DNA from: a bacterium
GTDB taxonomy: Bacteria; Patescibacteriota; Minisyncoccia; Phycocordibacterales; Phycocordibacteraceae
Assembly (NCBI GenBank): GCA_021802795.1
Contig: JAJZRH010000010.1
Span: 1 to 11,760 of the forward strand
Direction of reading: 5' to 3'
Length of the DNA: 11,760 bases
This document shows, piece after piece, positions 6,335 through 11,760 of this stretch. A model generated the notes under the pieces. It made no database searches, was not told where the DNA came from, and worked only from the letters and a program-made list of their open reading frames with translations. Position 1 is the stretch's first letter. Each line of letters starts with the position of its first letter. A program made the position numbers and the translations under genes.

Positions 6335-7435
6335 TCACTGGTTCATTGGAGAAACGAGGTAGAGGAGCGAAGTGTCGCCGACGCCTCTTATGATGAGCGG
6401 CCGCCCTATTCCGGCGGCGGTGAGAGAGAGGCTCTCCGCATTCGTAAGCGCGAGTACTGCGGAAAGATAACGGTGATTAAAAGAGAGTTCGAGAGAGCTT
6501 CCGGTGATGCGCGCCGGGAGCGTCTCGGTTGATTCTCCTATATCCGCATTCCGCGCAAAGAAGGAGAGGGTGTTTTTCTTTACGTCGAAACTGACCCGTA
6601 TTTTTTGGAATGTATCCGAAAAGATGGTCGTTCGTTTGAGCGCATTCTCAAGATCCTTGCGCAACACGACTGCCTCGACTATCGATTCTTTCGGTATGAT
6701 CTGCCGATAATCGGGATACACCGCGTTCGTGAGACGCGAAACCAACATGCCGTTCGTACTTACGAACGCGCACTGGTGTTCGTCGAATGACATGATGATG
6801 TCGTCATCAGGGAGCGCCTGGGCGATATCGAGGGCGTTCTTTGCGGGAATGAGGAATTTCCCTTGGGTTCCCTTGTTCGAGAGAGGAACTTTTTTCTCGG
6901 CAAGGCGGAATGAATCGGTGGCGACAGCGGTCAAAACACCTCCTTCTATGGAGAGATAGATACTCGAAAGTTCCGGGCGAACGGTGGATACCGACGCGCA
7001 GGAAGCGATCGAGGTAAAAAGATTCTTAAGAAGAACGCCGGGAAGCACTATTCTGTTCTTTGGGTTTTCTGGGAAAGGAATTGAGGGAAAATCGTCATAG
7101 GATACCGTTTTTATGGAACTTTTCCCCGTGCCGCTATTGAGCGAAACGATATCTCCGGAGTGTTCGAGCGTTATCTCCCCTTCTTGATTCAGCGAGCTGG
7201 CTATTTGTTGTAGAAGGGTTGCGGGAATAGCCACAACTCCGTCGCTGGAATGTTTTCCTTCCAGTTTAAGATCAATACCGGTTTCGAGGTTCGTTGCGCG
7301 CATCTTTATGCCGTCGTCTCCGGCAATAATAAGAACGGATGAGAGCGCGGGGAGTGTTGTCGTCCTTCTTTCGGCAAAACGGGAAACGATATGCACCGCC
7401 TCCGAGAATGTTTTTTTGTTTACAGAAATATGCAT
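6335..7435 (-). CDS. dnaN: DNA polymerase III beta subunit (sliding clamp) DnaN
   Basis: Ring-shaped dimer that tethers DNA polymerase III to DNA. The 366-residue product has the three-domain clamp length. Typical segments include LPALSSVLI (28-36), YDDFPSIPFP, RPELSSIYL, a VATDSFRLAEKKVP stretch in the middle domain, and NAVYPDYRQIIP. The C-terminus reads LLYLVSPMNQ, the usual position of the YLVMPMR-type clamp end. The ATG at 7435 is preceded at 6 nt by AATAGT (7442-7447, minus strand), a possible -10 for a leaderless message; there is no Shine-Dalgarno sequence. It lies 111 bp downstream of dnaA on the same strand and could also be transcribed from there. Its stop codon touches that of the convergent penicillin-binding protein gene. 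Confidence 0.97.
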   Translation of the reverse strand: MHISVNKKTFSEAVHIVSRFAERRTTTLPALSSVLIIAGDDGIKMRATNLETGIDLKLEGKHSSDGVVAIPATLLQQIASSLNQEGEITLEHSGDIVSLNSGTGKSSIKTVSYDDFPSIPFPENPKNRIVLPGVLLKNLFTSIASCASVSTVRPELSSIYLSIEGGVLTAVATDSFRLAEKKVPLSNKGTQGKFLIPAKNALDIAQALPDDDIIMSFDEHQCAFVSTNGMLVSRLTNAVYPDYRQIIPKESIVEAVVLRKDLENALKRTTIFSDTFQKIRVSFDVKKNTLSFFARNADIGESTETLPARITGSSLELSFNHRYLSAVLALTNAESLSLTAAGIGRPLIIRGVGDTSLLYLVSPMNQ

Positions 7436-7452
7436 ACCATCACTATTAATGC

Positions 7453-7638
7453 TGTTGATAAGTGGACAACCTAAAAAGAGCGGAGAAACGCTGGGTTATT
7501 CCCATAAGAGAGCGGACGTATCTTGTTGATATGATGGATGAATAGTTCATACAAGAAGGGTGCGGATATTTTGTATTTCTTTTGCGAGGTCGTTATCCAC
7601 AGCGATTTCTCGCTTTATCTTCTCACAGGAGTGGATAA
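7453..7638. other. DnaA-box cluster, candidate replication origin region
   Basis: A perfect DnaA box TTATCCACA lies at 7593-7601, inside the 3' end of dnaA. A one-mismatch box AGTGGATAA is at 7630-7638. The dnaA-dnaN gap adds TGTTGATAA at 7453-7461 (one mismatch), and two-mismatch copies at 7461-7469, 7496-7504 and 7524-7532. Together with the rpmH-dnaA-dnaN order, a usual oriC setting, this makes 7436-7640 the best origin candidate in the window. No clear AT-rich unwinding element was identified. Boxes inside dnaA may be partly coincidental, since they fall on conserved codons. Confidence 0.45.
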
Positions 7639-8899
7639 CCGTCGTGTGATCGCGTCCGCCGAGTTTTGAACCGATCGTCGGGTACGAGATACTGAAATCT
7701 TCGCGGAGGATGTACATGATCACCTGCCGCGGACGCACAACCTCCCTCCTCCGGGTCTTTTCATAAATACTTTCCTCATCAATACCATAGAAATCCGCGA
7801 CTTTATCGACCACGTTCTTAACGGATATGTTCTTCTGGGGGCGAGTGAACGAACGCAGCGATTGGCGGACCTCCGCAATATCGGGAGCGGACCCTTTTAC
7901 CTGGGTGTGGCAGATGATGTTGTTCACCATACCCTCCAATTCGCGGATAGAACCGCTCATAGATGTTGCAATGTACTCAATAACCTCATCCGAAAGCATG
8001 ACCCCGTGCGAGGCCGCCTTTTTCTGCACAATGGCCATGCGCGATTCCGAGTCCGGTTCGCTGATGTCGACCGTCATGCCGCTCGCGAGGCGGCCTTTGA
8101 GGCGTTCGGCGATATCGGGGATAGCGACCGGAGAGCGGTCGGAAGAAAAAATGATCTGCTTGTTCGTATCGTGGAGTGCGTTGAAGAGATGAAAGAGCTC
8201 CTCCTCACTCCGCTCCTTTTTTGAGAGGAATTGCACGTCATCCATAATGAGGAGGTCGTAGTGGCGGTACTTATCTTTGAACCGGTTCGCCGTACCCGCC
8301 TGCACTGAATCGGTGTAATCGACGACGAACTTCTCCGATGTGAGGTAGAACACCTTTCTTCCGGGGTATTGTTTCTTGAAATGATTTCCGATGGCTTGGA
8401 TAAGATGGGTCTTCCCTCTCCCGGTGTCGCCGTAAATGAAAAGAGGATTGTAGGTGATGCCCGGGCGCGCGAGCACGGCCTGTGCTGCTGAGTAGGCAAG
8501 ATTGTTGAATGAGCCGATGACGAACGTATCGAAGGTGTAGCGCGGATTCAGATTATCGCTCTTGTTTATGTAAAACTCATCGAGAGGGAGTTCCAGCGCC
8601 CCGCGAGTGTTCTTATTCTCTTTCGGCGCTTTACGGTGCTCGTCTTTTACGATGAGATACTCGATATTGCGGAATTCATATGATATTTCGCGCACTATCT
8701 TCAAGAGGAGGGTGTGGAACTTCTTGAGATACCAATCTTTAAAGAATTGGCTCGGGACGCCGACGTAGAGCACCCCGTCCTCCCCGATCTTTACGATGAA
8801 ACTGTTGCGGAACCATGTGTTGAAATTCGCCGGGGAAATGGAGAGCTCGACTTGCGTCAGTATGTACTCCCACAGCTCTTTCGGGTTCCCTTTGTCCAT
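7547..8899 (-). CDS. dnaA: Chromosomal replication initiator protein DnaA
   Basis: AAA+ initiator that binds DnaA boxes and opens the origin. The 450-residue product starts MDKGNPKELWEYIL, the expected domain I start. A short linker (about 86-118) leads to the AAA+ domain: NPRYTFDTFVIG (118-129), Walker A GDTGRGKTH (157-165, with Arg at 161 where Leu is common), Walker B LLIMDD (216-221), and the RLKGRLASGM region (267-276). The C-terminal DNA-binding domain carries the signature GGRDHTTVIHS (414-424). The frame stays open upstream to 9046, but the extra 49 residues overlap rpmH and lack family character, so 8899 is preferred. The start codon has no Shine-Dalgarno sequence; TATACT lies 9 nt upstream. 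It is divergent from rpmH across a 96-bp gap. Confidence 0.98.
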   Translation of the reverse strand: MDKGNPKELWEYILTQVELSISPANFNTWFRNSFIVKIGEDGVLYVGVPSQFFKDWYLKKFHTLLLKIVREISYEFRNIEYLIVKDEHRKAPKENKNTRGALELPLDEFYINKSDNLNPRYTFDTFVIGSFNNLAYSAAQAVLARPGITYNPLFIYGDTGRGKTHLIQAIGNHFKKQYPGRKVFYLTSEKFVVDYTDSVQAGTANRFKDKYRHYDLLIMDDVQFLSKKERSEEELFHLFNALHDTNKQIIFSSDRSPVAIPDIAERLKGRLASGMTVDISEPDSESRMAIVQKKAASHGVMLSDEVIEYIATSMSGSIRELEGMVNNIICHTQVKGSAPDIAEVRQSLRSFTRPQKNISVKNVVDKVADFYGIDEESIYEKTRRREVVRPRQVIMYILREDFSISYPTIGSKLGGRDHTTVIHSCEKIKREIAVDNDLAKEIQNIRTLLV

Positions 8900-8908
8900 A
8901 GTGTCCGG

Positions 8909-8914
8909 AGTATA
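8909..8914 (-). promoter_or_regulatory. Putative -10 element of the dnaA promoter
   Basis: TATACT on the minus strand (5 of 6 to TATAAT), ending 9 nt before the dnaA ATG. Initiation about 7 nt downstream would leave a leader of only 2-3 nt, so the message would be essentially leaderless. No good -35 is visible at 16-18 bp. Confidence 0.45.
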
Positions 8915-8969
8915 CCGCCCCGCGAAAAAGAAGACACTCTGGTTTTTCGGGGAGAACCTGTTAGTATCA

Positions 8970-8978
8970 TGTGCATAA
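8970..8978. promoter_or_regulatory. Near-consensus DnaA box in the dnaA-rpmH gap
   Basis: TGTGCATAA differs by one base from the DnaA box TGTGGATAA. It lies in the 96-bp divergent region, 56 bp upstream of the dnaA -10 and 18 bp before the rpmH start. Autoregulation of dnaA or a role in the origin is plausible. One such match can arise by chance. No firm rpmH promoter was identified in this gap. Confidence 0.35.
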
Positions 8979-8995
8979 GCTAATTTGCTACACGT

Positions 8996-9133
8996 ATGGG
9001 AAAAATGACCTATCAGCCGAAGAAACGGAAGCGCGCAAAGACGCACGGATTCCTCTCACGTTCAAAAACGGCCTCCGGTCGCAAGATCGTCCAGAGCCGC
9101 CGCCGCGCAGGCCGCAAGAGCCTCACGGCATAA
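8996..9133 (+). CDS. rpmH: Large ribosomal subunit protein bL34
   Basis: Small, very basic protein of the large ribosomal subunit. The 45-residue product contains the family hallmark [18 protein letters not shown] (5-22), followed by the Arg/Lys-rich [15 protein letters not shown]. The ATG at 8996 is used; a second in-frame ATG at 9005 would start at the residue before TYQP, shorter than usual for L34, so the first is preferred. No Shine-Dalgarno sequence is visible. It is divergent from dnaA and is followed 4 nt later by rnpA, the conserved rpmH-rnpA pair. Family identity is clear despite the short length. Confidence 0.97.
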   Translation: MGKMTYQPKKRKRAKTHGFLSRSKTASGRKIVQSRRRAGRKSLTA

Positions 9134-9137
9134 GCCC

Positions 9138-9446
9138 GTGTTTCCCCGCCGCGAGCGACTTCCTCGAGCGCTGTTCCCGGCCGTGATCAGGGCCGGCAGG
9201 CGTTTCTCGTCGCCGAACTTCTCCGCCGTCGCTTCGAAGGAAGGAAGGGGCTATGCGGTCGTCGTACCGAAGAAGGTCGCCCGGCTCTCGGCTACCCGGC
9301 ACCGCATCAAACGCAGGGTATTCGCGGCCCTCCGGACGCTCCCCCTCCCCCCGGCCCTCATTGTCTTTCCCAAGGCGTCCGCGGGTAGTGTAAGCTATCA
9401 AGACGCCAGGACAGAGATCGCCGGTATCCTATCAAAAATACATTAG
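9138..9446 (+). CDS. rnpA: Ribonuclease P protein component RnpA
   Basis: Protein subunit of RNase P, which removes 5' leaders from pre-tRNAs together with the catalytic RNA. The 102-residue, Arg-rich product begins FPRRERLPRALF, like the usual RnpA N-terminus, and carries YAVVVPKKVARLSATRHRIKRR (39-60). The last part is the RNRxKR signature, here with His in place of the central Asn (R54-H55-R56). The start is GTG at 9138, 4 nt after the rpmH stop, which points to coupled translation. No Shine-Dalgarno sequence is seen. yidC follows after 18 bp; the small yidD gene often found between them is missing. The RNase P RNA gene is not in the window. Confidence 0.93.
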   Translation: MFPRRERLPRALFPAVIRAGRRFSSPNFSAVASKEGRGYAVVVPKKVARLSATRHRIKRRVFAALRTLPLPPALIVFPKASAGSVSYQDARTEIAGILSKIH

Positions 9447-9464
9447 CCCTACCCGACCTTACTT

Positions 9465-10199
9465 GTGATATCGACTTTCTTTCACGTCGTTTTCTATAAC
9501 CCGATCTATAACGCGCTCGTGGCGCTCGTGGCGCTTATTCCGGGCGGGGACGTAGGCATCGCCGTCATTCTGCTCACGATCGTCATCCGGCTCATCCTCC
9601 TGCCCTTCTCGCTTTCGGCGGCCCGCACCCAGCGCGCGATGAAGACACTCGAACCGAAAATAAAGGAACTGAAGGAGAAACATAAGGGCGACAAGGAAAA
9701 GGAAGCGCTCGAAACGCTCGCACTCTATCGCGAGGCCGAGGTGAATCCGTTCGCGAGCATCCTCACGGTCTTTATCCAGATACCCGTCCTCCTCGCCCTC
9801 TTCTGGGTCTTTCGTTATGAGCCGTTCGCGACCGTTGACGCTGCACGGCTCTATGCGCTCACCCCTATCCCCCACGCGGTGTCCCTGCAGTTCCTCGGGC
9901 TCGTTTCCGTTGCGGGGAAAAGCCTCACGCTCGCCATACTCGCCGGGCTCACGCAGTTCCTCCAGGCGCACATGGCGCTCTCCGGGACGATGAAGCCGTC
10001 GGAAGGAGGGGGGATGCAGGGAGACTTCCAGCGGGTCATCGGCATGCAGCTGAAATACGTTTTCCCGTTCCTTATCGGGGCGATTTCTTATACGACTTCC
10101 GGCGCCATCGCGCTCTACTTCATCGCAACGAATCTCGCGGGAGCGCTCCAGGAATGGCACGTGCGCCGCACCCTTGCCGCGGAAGCTCTTGCCCAGTAA
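9465..10199 (+). CDS. yidC: Membrane protein insertase YidC/Oxa1 family
   Basis: Inserts and folds membrane proteins, alone or with the Sec translocon. The 244-residue product is the short type without the large periplasmic domain of proteobacterial YidC. It starts in the conserved way (FFHVVFYNPIYNALVAL), with a first helix after GGDVGIAVILLTIVIRLILLP containing the functionally important Arg42. A charged cytoplasmic hairpin with KIKELKEKHKGDKEKEAL (about 65-82) follows, then NPFASILTVFIQIPVLLALFWVF and two or three more helices, ending ALYFIATNLAGALQEW and a short tail. The start is GTG at 9465, supported by alignment of the N-terminus; no Shine-Dalgarno sequence. It probably shares a transcript with rpmH and rnpA. 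It ends 12 bp before a convergent gene, with no clear terminator between. Confidence 0.95.
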   Translation: MISTFFHVVFYNPIYNALVALVALIPGGDVGIAVILLTIVIRLILLPFSLSAARTQRAMKTLEPKIKELKEKHKGDKEKEALETLALYREAEVNPFASILTVFIQIPVLLALFWVFRYEPFATVDAARLYALTPIPHAVSLQFLGLVSVAGKSLTLAILAGLTQFLQAHMALSGTMKPSEGGGMQGDFQRVIGMQLKYVFPFLIGAISYTTSGAIALYFIATNLAGALQEWHVRRTLAAEALAQ

Positions 10200-10211
10200 T
10201 AAAGGGGCCCG

Positions 10212-11417
10212 TTAGAGCGAGTAGCTCCAGAGCGCTCCGTCGTTCTTATTCACGAAAGTGAGGAGCGTGTTTGCGGGGTCGACCGCCGGTGCAATGAGGT
10301 CGAGCGATCCCCCCGTCTCTTTAGAGAAATCCAATACGAGCTGTGCGTAGCGTCCGGAAACCTGTATCCGCCAGACGCGGTCGTTGAAAGAAACGGCGCC
10401 CTGATACCAATCGTCGGGATACGAGAAGCCCGTCGGCGGGCTTACCGGAATGCCGCAGTAGAGGGCGGAATCATCCGCCGTCCATACGCATTTGTCTGCA
10501 ATGGTCGCGACGGGGAGCGGAACTATTTCGCCGGTTGCCGTGTTCACCAGTTCCGTGAGGAGAGCGCCGCCGGCAGAATAGCTTACGAGCACCCACTTCC
10601 CCGAAGGGCTCGCGAGGGCGATCAGACCGAAGAGCGGGCCCGCTATCCTCGAAAAATGCCCGGAAGCATCGACGAGAAAAGCATCACCGGCAAGCGTGGC
10701 GGACGGCTTTGTGAACGCAAGGTATTGGGATTTTCCCGCAAAGGAGACGCGGAGAGAAGAAAGCGGCGATGAGAACACGGTTGACGAGTGCGTCCCGTCG
10801 GTGCGCACGAGCGAGGCGGTAGAACCGTTCACTCCCGATGCAAGGGTGAGCACTCCGGTAGAAGACACTGCCGTATCGGACAGGTCTTGCGATAGGAAAA
10901 ATCCGCCGGTCCCTCCGGAGGGAAGAGCGTATGTGTTTACGGTCGAGAAATTCGCGCCGGAGAGGTAGCGCACGAACGCTACCGAGGCGTCCGGGAGCCA
11001 GAGAGCGGACTGGACACCCGGAATGGTTTTGTTGCTCGTCCGCGTGAGCGTTCTGGAAAGAGTGCTGTATGAAAATACGTTGCCGCTTTCGCGCTCTATG
11101 AAACTGACGAGCGTTTCCGGCGTTGATGTCGACGAAGAATTCTTTTTGTCGGTGACCGCTTCTCCCGGAACGACCGGTCCGCCGCTTATCTTCACGAGTC
11201 GAGCGGACACCGCCACGGGCGCGCTCGGCGCGCCCGTCGTGGTTCCGGTTCCGCCCGTACTCGGCGCCCCGGTCTGCCCCGCCGCCGGGAGAGTCGTGCC
11301 GGGGCTCGGCGTCGCGACCGTGACGCCGGCAGAGCCGCCGGTGAAGAACAGGAAATACACCGCCGTGCCGATGAGGAGGACGATGATGACCGAAGCGATG
11401 ATGAGGTAGCGGCGCAT
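10212..11417 (-). CDS. Membrane-anchored beta-propeller-like protein of unknown function
   Basis: No named family is assigned. The 401-residue product has an N-terminal membrane anchor (4-25) after MRR, then a Gly/Thr/Ser/Pro-rich linker (about 27-100). The extracytoplasmic domain is rich in beta strands, with degenerate TolB/WD40-like blades: SALWLPDASVAFVRYLSG (137-154), SPSGKWVLVSY, CVWTADDSALYCG and DPANTLLTFVNKNDGALWSY. Two Cys flank one blade and could form a disulfide. From memory, similar anchored propeller proteins with an FIERxxGxxF-type motif recur in Parcubacteria; here the motif is SFIERESGNVFSYS (105-118). It starts 7 bp after the stop of the pilin-like gene on the same strand, so the two probably form one unit with a surface or secretion role. 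It is convergent with yidC. No Shine-Dalgarno sequence. Confidence 0.8.
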   Translation of the reverse strand: MRRYLIIASVIIVLLIGTAVYFLFFTGGSAGVTVATPSPGTTLPAAGQTGAPSTGGTGTTTGAPSAPVAVSARLVKISGGPVVPGEAVTDKKNSSSTSTPETLVSFIERESGNVFSYSTLSRTLTRTSNKTIPGVQSALWLPDASVAFVRYLSGANFSTVNTYALPSGGTGGFFLSQDLSDTAVSSTGVLTLASGVNGSTASLVRTDGTHSSTVFSSPLSSLRVSFAGKSQYLAFTKPSATLAGDAFLVDASGHFSRIAGPLFGLIALASPSGKWVLVSYSAGGALLTELVNTATGEIVPLPVATIADKCVWTADDSALYCGIPVSPPTGFSYPDDWYQGAVSFNDRVWRIQVSGRYAQLVLDFSKETGGSLDLIAPAVDPANTLLTFVNKNDGALWSYSL

Positions 11418-11424
11418 AGGGTAT

Positions 11425-11760
11425 TTATTTGACGGGGATGGAGCACTTGAGCGTCACGGTATTATCGGGGTTCCCTGAAGTGGTCAATGTACCCCCGGCG
11501 TTCTGGCAATCGGTCTTCGCGGCCGTTATGGCCGCTTGGTATTGGGTGATGCTACTCGTGTTGCCCGGGGTCGGCAGATTGATTATCTTGTCCCCCACTT
11601 GTACCGGATTGTTCGATCCGACATTAGTTCCGACATTAGTGAAGGAGGTTGTCCCCGGGAGAGTGGGGGCTTGGACCGGCGGCGTCGACGCGGTCTTGAG
11701 CGCGGGGAGATTCAGCGAGAGGTTGAGAATGGCCGGATTAATGATGGAAAAGACGAGCAC
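11425..11760 (-). CDS. C-terminal part of a pilin-like membrane protein, truncated by the window edge
   Basis: The frame is open to the last base of the window, so the start lies outside; the GTG at the very edge need not be the true start. The first visible residues, LVFSIINPAILNLSLNLPAL, resemble the end of the last hydrophobic helix of the VirB2/TrbC-like pilin-type proteins common in Parcubacteria, where a helix ends in an IxNPxxxxLNL-type stretch. A Pro/Thr/Asn-rich segment with the duplicated tetrapeptide TNVG follows, then a tail with two Cys (85 and 106 of the visible part) around NAGGTLTTSGNPDNTVTLK, which could form a disulfide loop. It is followed 7 bp later by the propeller gene. 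Assignment to a pilin family is from memory of CPR proteins and is moderately sure. Confidence 0.6.
   Translation of the reverse strand: MLVFSIINPAILNLSLNLPALKTASTPPVQAPTLPGTTSFTNVGTNVGSNNPVQVGDKIINLPTPGNTSSITQYQAAITAAKTDCQNAGGTLTTSGNPDNTVTLKCSIPVK
11617..11640. repeat. Exact 12-bp tandem duplication in the pilin-like gene
   Basis: TCCGACATTAGT occurs twice head to tail. On the coding strand it gives the in-frame tetrapeptide TNVG twice, in the low-complexity linker. It probably arose by slippage and does not disturb the frame. Confidence 0.9.

Noticed and set aside
8900..9046. N-terminal extension of dnaA by 49 residues
   Set aside because: Overlaps rpmH and the promoter region; domain I begins at 8899.
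1..11760. CRISPR array, tRNA, rRNA, insertion sequence or defence system
   Set aside because: No spaced direct repeats, no cloverleaf or rRNA-like stretch, and no transposase, nuclease or toxin motifs were seen; apart from the pilB-ruvB RNA region and the edge genes the content is housekeeping.

Overview
The window looks like a chromosomal, origin-proximal segment from a Patescibacteria (CPR) bacterium, most likely Parcubacteria-like. The basis is the protein style (compact RuvB, YebC, RuvC, DnaA and YidC; a PilB without the usual cysteine motif; a tethered beta-propeller beside a pilin-like protein), the very tight packing, and the lack of Shine-Dalgarno sequences. TGA is used as a normal stop (penicillin-binding protein, dnaN, yebC, the small acidic ORF), so the code is standard. 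This argues against the UGA-recoding Gracilibacteria and Absconditabacteria.

Layout, left to right. (1) 1-1631: pilB, the type IV pilus assembly ATPase. Its coding signal continues upstream of the first ATG to an in-frame TAG near the window edge. (2) 1632-1915: a non-coding gap that folds, on paper, into a compact multi-helix RNA with a pseudoknot. This is the most unusual item in the window. A ruvB promoter follows it. (3) 1916-3931: ruvB, yebC and ruvC, packed with a 2-nt gap and a 20-bp overlap; these cover Holliday-junction processing plus a YebC-family protein. (4) 3932-4032: a short gap with a hairpin and two AT-rich palindromes. (5) 4033-4131: a 32-codon, extremely acidic ORF. (6) 4169-6334: a bifunctional class A penicillin-binding protein. 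(7) 6335-7435 and 7547-8899, minus strand: dnaN and dnaA, separated by a 111-bp gap with degenerate DnaA boxes; a perfect box lies just inside the 3' end of dnaA. (8) 8996-10199, plus strand: rpmH, rnpA and yidC. (9) 10212-11760, minus strand: a membrane-anchored beta-propeller-like protein and the C-terminal part of a pilin-like protein that runs off the window.

The order yidC-rnpA-rpmH-dnaA-dnaN is the classic bacterial origin neighbourhood, so oriC is probably inside or next to 7436-8995. The gene set covers replication start (DnaA, beta clamp), recombination (RuvB, RuvC), envelope growth (PBP1, YidC), tRNA maturation and translation (RnpA, L34), and surface appendages (PilB, pilin-like protein). 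No tRNA, rRNA, CRISPR array, transposase or prophage gene was seen. All functional calls rest on reading motifs by eye; no database search was run.
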